A DNA stretch of 64,000 nucleotides from Armigeres subalbatus (GCF_024139115.2 NC_085141.1:224984307-225048306), one strand, 5' to 3'. Positions 42,949-53,879 are shown, counted from the stretch's first letter. Translations and numbers: made by a program. The notes: a model not told the origin generated them from the letters alone.

Positions 42949-43352
42949 TAGAGGCCTGAATAAGAGAAACGCGGATAGGTATGTGCCGCCAATCGAACCA
43001 TCAAAAAACAGCAGCCAATCGAGCGGGAGACCTGTCAAGCAGCCAAAATGTTGGCTCAAATACTGATTACGGCTAAATTTGTTTTTATGCCATTTTTAAA
43101 TAAACAAATTTAAATGCATTTTACATTAGTTTGCAATAATATATGCAAGTCATTTATAGATTCTGACATAAAATTGCATTGTTTATTGGATTCTATTATC
43201 ATGTGATGTGGACACATTAAATAGCGGATTTTGAGATTTTATCTACATAAACCATTTCTTCCTTTTCATGTGTTGCTCTTTGATGAAGAAGATGGAATGC
43301 AGTGTTGGCAGAGTCATATTTTCTATCCGCGTTTCTCTTATTCAGGCCTCTA
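42949..43352. mobile_element. 404-bp hAT-like MITE (TSD GCCAAAAC)
   Basis: TAGAGGCCTGAATAAGAGAA then ACGCGGATAG at the left is perfectly inverted at the right (CTATCCGCGT, TTCTCTTATTCAGGCCTCTA): 30-bp TIRs. GCCAAAAC is duplicated at 42941-42948 and 43353-43360. A TAGAG terminus with an 8-bp TSD fits hAT. No coding capacity. Confidence 0.9.
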
Positions 43353-43492
43353 GCCAAAACTACCAAAAGGCCAATTTTTGATTTGTATTTTATACAACAC
43401 AATCAAAAAGCATCGCTCGCGGTACATAACACGATCTAGCCTGCATGAGCGTTCCAGGACTGCGCCCGTGCTGAAGTTCAGTTTTACATCTA

Positions 43493-44036
43493 GAGTAAAG
43501 TACCCAATAGTGGACCCCCAACCAATAGTAGACCCTCCAGCCATTTTTGCATTATTACAGCACAATGTGAATATTTAGCTAGGAAATTCCATCGGGAGAA
43601 CCTACCTTACAGTTCTATGATTTGATTACATGCATTGGGAATGCTATGGAAAGTAAAATTAGATGATTTTTTACAATTCTATAAAAAATAAACACGAGAG
43701 TGTCCATTATAGGAATATTTTGGGGGGTCCATAATAGGGAAGCAGAACATCCCGCAACGGAACATGAAAATCAAATGAAGTGTCGACTATAGGGAAGCAA
43801 TTTTCTATTATGGACCCCCTGGGGGTCTCCTATAGGGCGAATTCAATCAGACTTCAAAATTTTAATTTCAACGATTAACGTCGTGTACTTGAGTATTTTA
43901 TGTATGTATCGTAAAGAGGAGATGCAGAACTTGGTATTAGATATCAAGCAGAATAAATATGTTGAAAATACCTACTCCTTTTGACAGGAAGAGCAAAATT
44001 CCGCCACTAGGGGGTCCACTATTGGGCATTTTACCC
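43493..44036. mobile_element. TA-flanked MITE (CCCAATAGTGGACCCCC)
   Basis: The left GAGTAAAGTACCCAATAGTG and the right CACTATTGGGCATTTTACCC are inverted repeats bordered by TA (43491-43492, 44037-44038). Internal GTCCATTATAGG, GTCCATAATAGGGAAGC and CGACTATAGGGAAGC words repeat the end motif. No transposase. Confidence 0.8.
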
Positions 44037-44038
44037 TA

Positions 44039-45202
44039 ACTGCATCCTAAATTCTCGAGTGAGCACATACGATTACGGCGGAGATTTTATTTCCATGGTT
44101 TTGAAAGTGTACCGGGAATCATAATTCTGTCAAAAATTCCTTCGTGATCTTATTAATAAGTAAATCAGTAAATCATCAAAACATGACAAAGTCTTCAAAC
44201 AGCAAAGATAATCTTATTGACTGATTGATTGATTTTAATGCTGTCTAACATTCGTATCCATTATGTAAAAGGCCATGATTGGGTCCCAACAAATTCCACT
44301 TTACAGATTTTCATGAACAATGATAATCTGATTACAATACACGCGCCAGGCGCCATTATTAAATATGTAATGCTATGCTGGATACTGTGAAACCGCTAAC
44401 ACTAGACGGCGATCGGCAGCTAGATGTCTATATTTGATAGACGTTTGACTGATTTGACAAATATTTGACGTTCAGGCGTATAGCTACTTTTACCTCGAGC
44501 CGTATGCATAATCCTCACTATTTGTATGCCAAAATCGTTTTCAATATAACCCGAAAGTAAAATAAATCTTCGAGTCACTAGAAAGAAAAATTAATTTGTA
44601 AAAATAAATAATCATCCATACTTCCTCGCAGTTGCTTGACATGGGTTTAAGCAGTACGAATGAGATACATATTCAAATATGGTTCACTATCCACGGATCG
44701 GTAGTGCTAAAAGAACATTTTAGTCTACGATGAAAAAACACTGACGGTGGCGGCACATTGCCAAAACGACGAATATGATGCAGCCGGCAAAGTTGACAGA
44801 GACATGCTCTGCCACCCAAGAATGTTCGTTCACAAAGCGCAAAAATACGTAAAGCAAAATGCCCCAAACAGAAAAAAACATGCTTCTACGGACAGATATG
44901 ACGATGAAAAACGGGGAAGGATGAAAACTCCTAACGAGAGGAAATTGGATTTCGATATGGAAAAAGAATTTTTCCCCATCACTGCACACATAATCGGATG
45001 TGTTGAATTAAGTCACGGTAGGTATATGGTTGGGGAATTTTCTGTAGGTGCACGGTACGCGGTTAAAAACAAGGTAAAGGTGGCCAGGTTCGCTCTGAAA
45101 ATATATCAGAGTGCCATTCATTGTTGTACCACCACAAACCTACAGAACTTTGAGTGGTTTGAATCATCATTCGAAAATGCGCCAAATGAGGTTATTGTTC
45201 GC
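44039..45202. other. Unassigned spacer
   Basis: Contains a 154-codon plus-strand frame (44747-45208) that opens at GTG, is charged, shows no domain, and runs into the RTE fragment. I do not treat it as a gene. Sequence at 44200-44700 is AT-rich and featureless. Confidence 0.35.
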
Positions 45203-46053
45203 GATTAGGACAACTGGTGTGCAAAGAAGCGGTACCATTATCACAAGATCGCATATGTGGGATTTGCGGACGATATCGATATTATCGGGAATAATCCCTG
45301 TGCCGTGGAAAAAAAACTCAATACCAGCAAAACGAAGTACATGGTCGCTGACAATCTATGTGGGTTCATTAGTGGTTGTGGTAGTGAAATGGTGGTGGAT
45401 GAGGAAACATTTGAAGTGGTAGAAGAATTTGTGTATCTTGGAACATTAGTGACGTGCTATAATGATGCTACCCGCGAGGTGAAAAAGCGTATTGCAGGCA
45501 GCTGCAAATAGGGCTTATTACGGACTTCGTAAACAGCTTAAGTCCCGTAGTCTGCAAACAAAGACGCGCTGTATACTACTCTGACTCTTCCGGTGGCTTT
45601 ATACGGCCATGAAACATGGACGTTAAAGGAGGCTGATTGGAGAGCTTTCGGAGTGGTTGAGCGTAAGGTGCTGCGGACAATATTTGGCGGTAAAAAGGAG
45701 AACGATATCTGACGGCGTCGCATGAATCACGAGTTGTACCAGGTGTATAAAGGGCTGGATATTGTTAAGATTATACAACACGGCAGACTACGGTGGGCTG
45801 GATGGACACGTTGTTCGTATGCCGGAAGAACGTCAAGCAAAGATAATATTTTGTAGAGAACCCGGAAGAGGCCGCAGGCTTCGTGGAAGGACGCGTACAC
45901 GATGGCTTTTTGCAGTTGAAGAGGACCTGAGGGCGTTCAAAGTTCAGGGCGACTGGGAGCGATTGGCCCAGGATCGATTCCAGTGGAGGAGGTTACCCCA
46001 TTCGAAGTAGTTTTATCGAAGAGCTGTAGCCCATCAAGTATCAAGTAAGTAAG
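45203..46053 (+). pseudogene. RTE-clade retrotransposon, 5'-truncated copy
   Basis: Starts within the RT (GCGATTAGG, corresponding to 6829 of the 5908-7704 copy) and runs to the same CATCAAGTATCAAGTAAGTA tail. It encodes VGFADDIDIIG, then lacks the ~20 residues that follow in the other copy before NTSKTKYMVAD. It has FVYLGTLVTCYNDATREV, frameshifts near 45500 and 45590, and ends MPEERQAKIIFCREPGRGRR and RTRWLFAVEEDLRAF (about 45820-45935). It is better preserved than the other copy near the C-terminus. Confidence 0.9.
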
Positions 46054-46096
46054 ATACCAACGTGAGCCACTAGACGATTTGCAGCTGACACGCTGT

Positions 46097-46145
46097 AGAC
46101 GATCTCCTCTCAAATAATTTTTTGCAGCATCTCCCTCCATTTTCT
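46097..46145 (+). repeat. Dispersed motif (TTTGCAGC...TCTCCCTCC)
   Basis: CTCAAATAATTTTTTGCAGC then ATCTCCCTCC. This is a member of the short family also seen at 46440, 55243, 59482, 60046 and 60842. Confidence 0.4.
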
Positions 46146-46439
46146 GTCATCGTCGAGGGGTTATTACTTACACTTTGAAGAAAACTCGTCTCGGCTCAAA
46201 CTTGTCTTGAATAAAATGGTTGTTCTGAAATCAACCGATTTATTTTCGAAAATGCGCCCTCTAAATCAATAATATCAACAAAATCAGGGTTTGGAAGAAA
46301 ATTTCAAATCCAACCGCTGCCTCTCCAGCGGAAGCGTATGCTACAAAAGCGGTGTGCTGCTCATTAAAAGCTTTGCTGTAGCGGTTGACAGTCTCCATTA
46401 GAGTTAACAACAGTTAACAAAGTTAACAAACAAAGTTAA

Positions 46440-46640
46440 CGACCTTCACTTGTCTGCTTCTGACGCCGACGTCAGCGCCTCAATAAATTGGGACACCATG
46501 CATGCGAATAAATTTTCGCAAAGTTTCTTTCCGATGGACGCTTGCGCTGCTACAAACCAAACGGAGAATTTCTGCCGTCGCCAAGCGATTATGATTTGGA
46601 CTTTGAAAAACCTTCTGTTGTGTAAAATGATGGTTTTAAA
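46440..46640 (+). repeat. Dispersed repeat with GCGAATAAATTTTCGC core
   Basis: Contains GACGCCGACGTCAG, CATGCGAATAAATTTTCGCA, GACGCTTGCGCTGC and CGCCAAGCGATTATGATTTG then GACTTTGAAAAA. The last part recurs at 56100-56165 and the core at 55243-55310. On the minus strand both long copies read FFKVQIII-WRRQ, a shared repeat rather than a gene. Confidence 0.55.
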
Positions 46641-46794
46641 TAAATTGTTTAAATTATTTGTTTTCAATAATGCGTTTTTCCAATCATAAGCTTCAAGAAA
46701 ACTGAAATCAGAATCTAGAGCAAATTTCACTTCATTGCTACTGAGGTTAACGCCATCCACTCGATGATTTACCACTGAAGCGCAATAGACACGG

Positions 46795-46880
46795 TTTAGG
46801 GTCATTTTCCCGAATGCCGTATGGCCGAATGCCATTTGGCTGAAAACCATTTGGCAGCATGCCGTTTGGCCGAACAGTTG
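46795..46880. repeat. GCCATTTGGC/GCCGTTTGGCC word cluster
   Basis: Successive ~15-bp variants of CGAATGCCGTATGGC, CGAATGCCATTTGGC, ACCATTTGGCAGC and ATGCCGTTTGGCC. The words are partly self-complementary. Related clusters: 47735-47765, 54448-54625, 55200-55235. Confidence 0.6.
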
Positions 46881-47049
46881 AAATACGCTTCCTTATTAAG
46901 TGTGTGTAGTGAGTAATAATAAGATAAGTAAGAAGGGTTGTATACTAGAGTGGGGCGTCATGGTCATTTTTTCAAATCAATGGTTTTTCGAAGCCATTCT
47001 GGGTCCTGAACAACTGTGCAGAATTTGGGACCGATTGGTTGCTTCCTCG

Positions 47050-47705
47050 CTTTCCGCATCGTGTTTGAAGTTTGTATGGAAATTAGTATGGGAGAACGTA
47101 TATTTTTGCATTTCTACTACTAGAGGTTTCAGTTCATCGTAAACCAAGTGGCACATTGCGTTAAAGTATAACCCAAAGGATGCCGAAAAACTTTGCTGAA
47201 GAAGGCATGTTGCTGGAACGTTCACGAAAAAAGTTATAACGCTTCGAACATTGAGTGTTCAAACCATATGCAAAAAATCGTTTATTCTGCCAGCACTGCC
47301 GTACTACGTAGACCAATAATTTAACTGAGTGTTATTTCAAAATAATTGATCTTATAGGGCTTTAGAGCTAATGGGAGCTATTTGGAATCATTTCACAAAG
47401 AAAAAAACCCGACAAGAAGGAAGATGGGTTTTGCCCTTCGATAACCATAGGTTGTCCGGTAGTGCTGGCAGAAACATTGATTTCTTGCATATGGTTTGAA
47501 CAATCAATTTTCGAAACGTAATAACATTTTTTGTAGACCTTCCAGCTACGTAATTCCTTCGGCAAAGTCTTTCGGCATCTTCCAGACTATATGCTAACGT
47601 ATAGAGTCACGTGATTGGTAATAAATTGAAGCCGCTAAGAGTAAAAATGTAAAAAAGTACGTTTTCCCATACTAATCTCCATGTAAATTTGAAACGCGAT
47701 GCGGC
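47050..47705. mobile_element. Foldback-like element with ~270-bp inverted arms
   Basis: ATTAGTATGGGAGAACGTAT, GATGCCGAAAAACTTTGC, GTTCAAACCATATGC and TTCTGCCAGCACTGCCG at the left reappear inverted on the right: CGGTAGTGCTGGCAGAA, GCATATGGTTTGAAC, GCAAAGTCTTTCGGCATC, GTTTTCCCATACTAAT. The arms are diverged and the loop is about 100 bp. The element may start earlier, near 46945. Confidence 0.65.
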
Positions 47706-47734
47706 ATACGAGGTTGCACCGAAAGTCATTCCGC

Positions 47735-47765
47735 GGAATGCCATTTGGCGGAATTCAGTCAGAAT
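47735..47765. repeat. CGCGGAATGCCATTTGGCGG repeat word
   Basis: Single block (ATTCCGCGGAATGCCATTTG, GCGGAATT) of the family at 46795 and 54448. Confidence 0.45.
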
Positions 47766-49607
47766 GTCGAGCGGCCATCAACGAAGCCGGCTTGATAACG
47801 TTAAACGAACTCTTTCACTTCGAAAGGCTTAGCACTATTCCGACAGAAAGAGACTGCCCTTTCCTTGCCCGTTCCAATATCAAGTGAAGTGTGCTTATTA
47901 CATACAATCCAGTATAAATTCTTTTGGATTGTGGTTTAAAGCAATGCACAATGGGGAAATCCGATTTCAAAGGTGGAAAAAATTGATAACTTTCTTCACG
48001 AACAACTTACAGAAGAGATCAAGAGCTTATTCGAAAGGGAATTTTGCAAAGAATTCAGTGAGTGCTGTTTCATGGACGTGGAACGCTTTTGTATGTAGTT
48101 ATTAAGCTCGTTTTGTCCTAATGCCCTATATATCGCGAGCTCCCAAGCTATTTGTCATTTTATCTTTAAGACATTGTTGCGAAATGATTTACTTCATTAG
48201 TCATTGTTTCGCAAACATTTATCAATGTCTGTAGAACATTTTGGTAGAATAATAATATTTTTATTAATTTTTCACAGTATTCATGAAAAGTTCACGTAAA
48301 GTGCAATTTAATACTTATTTGACCCCAAAATCCCTTAAATTTTTCTAACAAAATATGTATAGCGCTATGTATGGATCTACAATGAAGAGGAAAACAGAAT
48401 TTCAGTGTAATTTTTGAATGATAAAAGTACCAAAATATGAAAAATTTGATGTATTGGGGCGAAACCAGCTCAATAACTACATACAGAAGTGTCTCATGTC
48501 TATAAAACATCACGCACTGAATTTCTTGGAAATTTCGCTTTCGAATAAGCCATTAAACTTATCTGTGAGTCGCTCGTGAGAATAGTTATCCTATTTTGTA
48601 TAAAAAGTTACATTAAATGAGCTGTATGACCCCTAAATCCCCTATAATTCAATATTTTTAATGAATTGTATGATTATTTGTTATTTTCATTATATCATTG
48701 GAAAATATCAATTAAATTAACATTACTACATCATTTCCTTGCTCAGAATCATTGAGCTATATTATTTCATAGGGGAATTTGGGCAAAAAGGTAAGAAAAA
48801 AGAGTATCTCCCATCACCTCCTATCTATGATCACATCAAGACTCATAACATATGACTATTCTTGTCTAGTTGTGCTATCGGGAATGGTTTGGAAATGTTT
48901 GGCATCGGTGCTATTCAAAAGTTTTTAAAAATCGTTTTTTACTCAATAAATAACCAAATAAAACATTTGTGAAACGATTTATTTCATTAGTTTTTGTTCG
49001 GCAAACATTTGTCAGTATCTGTTCAACACTTTGAGACAATTATATCAACACTTATCTGTAAATATTACTATTTTTTACAGAATACATGAAAATTGCACAT
49101 AAAATGCACTTTGATGCTTATTTGACCCAAAAATCCCTTAAATTTGCAACTTTTACCAACAAAATATATTTAGTGCCCTTCTGTGGATCCACAGTGAAGA
49201 GATAAATGCAATTTTAGAACAATGTCTTAAAGATAAAATGACAAATAGTTTGGAAACTTGCGATATATGGGGCATTAGGGCAAAACGAGCTCAATAACTA
49301 CATACAGAAGCGTTCCACGTCCATGAAACAGCACTCACTGAATTCTTTGCAAAATTCCCTTTCGAATAAGCTCTTAATCTCTTCTGTAAGTTGTTCGTGT
49401 AGAACAGCGGTTCTCAACCTTTTTCTTGAGAGGTACCCCTTGGAGCTTTTGCGTTAATTGAGGTACCCCCTATTTTTTCTGTGAATGTAAATAAGCGTAA
49501 CTTATAACAGATGTGAAAAATATACCTCAAAAACTAACGGTATATATGGCTCTCCATGAAGTTGGCTCAAATTTTCATTATTCCGTGAAACTTCCCAATA
49601 CAAGTTT

Positions 49608-49663
49608 ACTTGTCATAAGACGAGTTTGTACAATCCCTCTTACAAACTCGTCTTATGACAAGT
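49608..49663. repeat. Perfect 23-bp-arm hairpin (ACTTGTCATAAGACGAG)
   Basis: ACTTGTCATAAGACGAGTTT then GTA, a 10-bp loop and the exact reverse complement. It belongs to the family at 15421-15580 and 17893-18016, here collapsed to its arms. Confidence 0.85.
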
Positions 49664-49739
49664 GAAGACATTCCACTAAAAAGCTCAAAATAATTTTCTT
49701 AACAATACAAGTTTAGTTTATACATCAAGCTTCCTACAA

Positions 49740-52250
49740 GGTAGATTCCGAACCACTTGAAAGGAGACCTGCTTGGAAAGAGGATTCCGAGAAGCATAGA
49801 AATAGGCTTACAGCTTTCTATAGGACTTTTAAGACTATTTAGGGCTTCCGAGTCTCTTGAAAGGAGGCTTCCGGGCCTCTTGAAAGGAGGGTTCCGTGCC
49901 TCTTGAAAGGAGGCTTCCGGTCCTTTTGAAAAGAGGCTTACGGGCCTCTTGAAAGGAGTCTTCCGAGCCTCTTGAAAGGAGTCTTCCGAGTCTCTCGAAA
50001 GGAGGCTTCCGGGCCTCTTGAAAGGAGGGTTCCGGGCCTCTTGAAAGGAGGGTTCCGGGCCTCTTGAAAGGAGGCTTCCGGTCCTTTTGAAAAGAGGCTT
50101 CCGGTCCTTTTGAAAAGAGGCTTCTGGGCCTCTTGAAAGAAGTCTTCCGAGCCTCTTGAAAGGAGTCTTCCGGACCTCTTGAAAGGAGGCTTCCGGGCCT
50201 CTTGAAAGGAGGCTTCCGGGCCTCTTGAAAGGAGGCTTCCGGGCCTCTTGAAAGGAGGCTTCCGGGCCTCTTGAAAGGAGGCTTCCGGGCCTCTTGAAAG
50301 GAGGCTTCCGGGCCTCTTGAAAGGAGGCGTCGGGCCTCTTGAAAGGCGGCCTCCGGGCCTCTTGAAAGGAGGCTTCGGGCCTCTTGAAAGAAGGCTTCGG
50401 GCCTCTTGAAAGGAGGCTTCCGGGCCTCTTGAAAGGAGGCTTCCGGGCCTCTTGAAAGGAGGCTTCCGGGCCTCTTGAAAGGAGGCTTCCGGGCCGCTTG
50501 AAAGGAGGCTTCCGGGCCTCTTGAAAGGAGGCTTCCGGGCCTCTTGAAAGGAGGCCGGGTCTCTTGAAAGGAGGCCGGGCCTCTTGAAAGGAGGCTTCCG
50601 GGCCTCTTGAAAGGAGGCTTCCGGGCCTCTTGAAAGGAGGCTTCCGGGCCTCTTGAAAGGAGGCTTCCGGGCCTCTTGAAAGGAGGCTTCCGGGCCTCTT
50701 GAAAGGAGGCTTCCGGGCCCCTTGAAAGGAGGCTTCCGGGCCTCTTGAAAGGAGGCTTCCGGGCCTCTTGAAAGGAGGCTTCCGGGCCTCTTGAAAGGAG
50801 GCTTCCGGGCCTCTTGAAAGGAGGCTTCCGGGCCTCTTGAAAGGAGGCTTCCGGGCCTCTTGAAAGGAGGCTTCCGAGCCTCCGGGCCTCTTGAAAGGAG
50901 GCTTCCGGGCCTCTTGAAAGGAGGCTTCCGGGCCTCTTGAAAGGAGGCTTCCGGGCCTCTTGAAAGGAGGCTTCCGGACCTCTTGAAAGGAGGCTTCCGG
51001 ACCTCTTGAAAGGAGGCTTCCGGACCTCTTGAAAGGAGGCTTCCGGGCCTCTTGAAAGGAGGCTTCCGGGCCTCTTGAAAGGAGGCTTCCGGGCCTCTGG
51101 AAAGGAGGCTTCCTGGCCTCTTGAAAGGAGGCTTCCTGGCCTCTCGAAAGGAGGCTTCCGGGCCTCTTGAAAGGAGGCTTCCTGGCCTCTTGAAAGGAGG
51201 CTTGTGGGCCTATTGAAAGGAGGCTTGCGGGCCTCTTGAAAGGAGGCTTGCGGGCCTCTTGAAAGGAGGCTTGCGGGCCTCTTGAAAGGAGGCTTGCGGG
51301 CCTCTTGAAAGGAGGCTTCCGGGCCTCTTGAAAGGAGGCTTCCGGGCCTCTTGAAAGGAGGCTTCCGGGCCTCTTGAAAGGAGGCTTCGGGCCTCTTGAA
51401 AGGAGGCTTCCGGGCCTCTTGAAAGGAGGCTTCCGGGCCTCTTGAAAGGAGGCTTCTGGGCCTCTTGAAAGGAGGCTTCCGGGCCTCTTGAAAGGAGGCT
51501 TCCGGGCCTCTTGAAAGGAGGCTTCCGGGCCTCTTGAAAGGAGGCTTCCGGGCCTCTTGAAAGGAGGCTTCCGGGCCTCTTGAAAGGAGGCTTCCGGGCC
51601 TCTTGAAAGGAGGCTTCCGGGCCTCTTGAAAGGAGGCTTCCGGGCCTCTTGAAAGGAGGCTTCCGGGCCTCTTGAAAGGAGGCTTCCGGGCCTCTTGAAA
51701 GGAGGCTTCTGGGCCTCTTGAAAGAAGCTTCCGGACCTCTTGAAAGGAGGCTTCTGGGCCTCTTGAAAGGAGGCTTCCGGGCCTCTTGAAAGGAGGCTTC
51801 CGGGCCTCTTGAAAGGAGGCTTCCGGGCATCTTGAAATGAGGCTTCCGGGCCTCTTGAAAGGAGGCTTCCGGACCTCTTGAAAGGAGGCTTCCGGGCCTC
51901 TTGAAAGAAGGCTTGTAGGCCTCTTGAAAGGAGGCTTGTGGGCCTCTTGAAAGGAGGCTTGTGGGCCTCTTGAAAGGAAGCTTCCTAACCTCTTGAAAGG
52001 TTGCTTTCAGACCTCGAGAAAGGAGGCTTCCGAGCCACTTGAAATGAAATCTCTAAGGTTCTTGAAAGGAGGGTTCTGAGCCACTTGAAAAGGAGGCTTC
52101 CGAGCCTCTTGAAAGGAGTCCTCCTAGCCCTTTGAAAGCAGGATTCCGTGCCACTTGTAAGAGGCGTCCAAGCATTCAAGAAAGGAGGTCTCTTAAAAGG
52201 AGGCTTCCGTGCTGCTTGCAAGGAGGCTTCTGAGAAGCGTAGAAGGATGC
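49740..52250 (-). repeat. 23-bp tandem array (about 105 monomers), GAGGCCCGGAAGCC variant
   Basis: Inverse orientation of the 27380-31260 array with the same 23-bp length, but the central TCAG of that array is replaced by CCGG in nearly every monomer (GCCTCTTGAAAGGAGGCTTC then CGG on the plus strand). Central monomers are close to identical, while the first ~300 bp and last ~250 bp are degenerate. Occasional monomers lose 1-3 bases. A 206-codon minus-strand frame is a by-product. Confidence 0.95.
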
Positions 52251-52761
52251 TAACAATCGTAGTGCAAAGAAGCAACTGACTTTTCGAAAAAAAAAAAAGC
52301 CTTCATGCCTCTCAAATGGTGGCTTCAGAACCTTTAGACTCTAGATTTTAGTTCAAAAGCATATTCTTAGCATTTAATTCAATATTTTGTTTTGATCAAG
52401 TAGACATATTTTTTGTTTAATTTATTCATTCGACGTGTTATCCTGTTGATCTTTTATCCCGCAGCCTTCCACACACTGTGCTGGTTGTGAAGGGCAGGAT
52501 TCAATTGGCTTTAATTTACTGTTCGTCATACATATTATGTACAAGACAAAGTTTGGAAATAAAAAAAATATCCATTTGTCAAAACTTTATCAATAATATT
52601 GAATAATAATTGTAATACATCCGCCATTACGCACTTTTGTTCGAGGTACCCCCTAGGGCCAGCGAAGGTACCCCCAGGGGTACATGTACCCCAGGTTGAG
52701 AACCGCTGGTGTAGAAAGTTATCAATTTTTTCCACCTTTGAAATCGGATTTCCCCATTGTG

Positions 52762-53870
52762 CAATGAAAGAAGATAATGCTTTCTTTAAATGACCACATC
52801 CGGTCGGTATAAGACAAAGTGAGGAAAGAATACCTTCTTGAAATGGACACGTTTGCTCGGTATTAATTAACGCATCTGCCCGGTATAAAGCAAAGGGGAA
52901 AGATGATGCCTTCTTTGAATAGATGCGTCTGTCCGGTATAAGGCAAAATAAGTTGATAATGCCTTCTTTAAAAGAACGCATCTGCCCGGTATAAGGTGAA
53001 GCAAGGGGTAATGTCTTCTTTAAATGGATGAGTCGTCTGCCCGGCATAAGGCGAAAGAAGTTGATAATGCCTTCTTTTAAGGAACGCATCTGCACGGCAT
53101 AAGGCGAAGATAGTGGTAATGCCTTCTTTAAATGGATAAGTCTGCCCGGTATCCTTTGAAGGAACCCGTTGGCTCTGCGAAGGAAGGGGTAATGTCTTCT
53201 TCAAATGGATGAATCTGCCCGGCATAAGGTGAAAGAAGTTGATAATGCCTTCTTTAAAGGAACGCGTCGACTCGACATAAGGCGAAGGAAGGGGTAGTGC
53301 CTTCTTCAAACGGATGCGTCAGCCTGGCATAAGGCGAAAGGAGTTGATAATGCCTTCTTTAAATGGATGAGTCTGCCTGGCATAAGGCGAAAGAAGTTGA
53401 TAATGCCTTCTTTGAAGGAACGCATCAGCCCGGTATAAGGCGAAGAGAGTGGTAATGCCTTCTTTAAATGGATGAGTCTGCCCGGTATAAGGCGAAAGGA
53501 GTTGATAATGCCTTCTTTAAATTGATGAGTCTGCCCGGCATAAGGCGAAAGAAGTTGATAATGCCTTCTGCCGGTATAAGGCGAAGAGAGTGGTAATGCC
53601 TTCTTCAAATGGATGCGTCAACCCGGCATAAGGCGAAAGGAGTTGATAATGCCTTTTTTAAAGAAACGCGTCGGCTCGGCATAGGGCGAAGGGAGGTGTA
53701 ATGTCTTCTTTAAATGGATGCATTTGTCTGGGATAAAGCGAAAGGATTTAAAAATGCCTTCGCGTCTGCCCGGTATAAGGCGAAGGAAGGGATAATGCCT
53801 TCTTTAAATGGCAGCGTCTGCCCGATACAAAGTGAAGCGAGAACATAATACCTTCTTCAAATGAATACGT
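52762..53870 (+). repeat. ~53-bp minisatellite (about 20 units)
   Basis: Unit core: CTGCCCGGTATAAGGCGAAA, GAAGTTGATAATGCC, TTCTTTAAATGGATGAGT. Successive AATGCCTTCTTTAAA words are spaced about 53 bp apart; the first and last units are most diverged. The sequence left of the inserted element (GGTTTAAAGCAATG, ending 47946) continues this repeat, so the array originally included it. Confidence 0.9.
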
Positions 53871-53879
53871 TTTATTTTT

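Larger units (their letters stand above)
49405..52708 (-). mobile_element. hAT-type element filled by a 23-bp array, copy 2 (TSD GTGTAGAA)
   Basis: Same 15-bp ends as the element at 27235-31366 but in the opposite orientation: here the left end runs into TTTTTCTTGAGAGGTACC, which is the inverse of the right end of copy 1. GTGTAGAA is duplicated at 49397-49404 and 52709-52716. It lies in the right arm of the 47947-52761 element. Between the left end and the array is extra sequence (about 49480-49735) that copy 1 lacks, including a hairpin repeat. No transposase. Confidence 0.95.
47947..52761. mobile_element. Inverted-repeat element with Transib/RSS-like ends (TSD CAATG), interrupted by hAT copy 2
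   Basis: Ends CACAATGGGGAAATCCGATT and its mirror AATCGGATTTCCCCATTGTG are flanked by CAATG (47942-47946, 52762-52766). The left arm (47947-48178) is 232 bp. The right arm is 49218-49404 plus 52717-52761, also 232 bp once the hAT insertion and one TSD copy are removed. A CACAATG start with 5-bp TSD is the pattern of Transib transposons, relatives of RAG1. The ~1-kb centre contains a diverged direct duplication (about 48170-48570 and 48960-49390). No transposase ORF. Confidence 0.75.

Noticed and set aside
44747..45208. 154-codon ORF upstream of the RTE fragment
   Set aside because: Starts at GTG, no recognisable domain, and its end lies in the retrotransposon fragment.
46446..46850. Two minus-strand ORFs (also 56026-56397) sharing FFKVQIII-WRRQ
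   Set aside because: The similarity is explained by a shared dispersed DNA repeat; no conserved frame beyond that block.
51210..51830. 206-codon minus-strand ORF
   Set aside because: Same artefact in the second 23-bp array.
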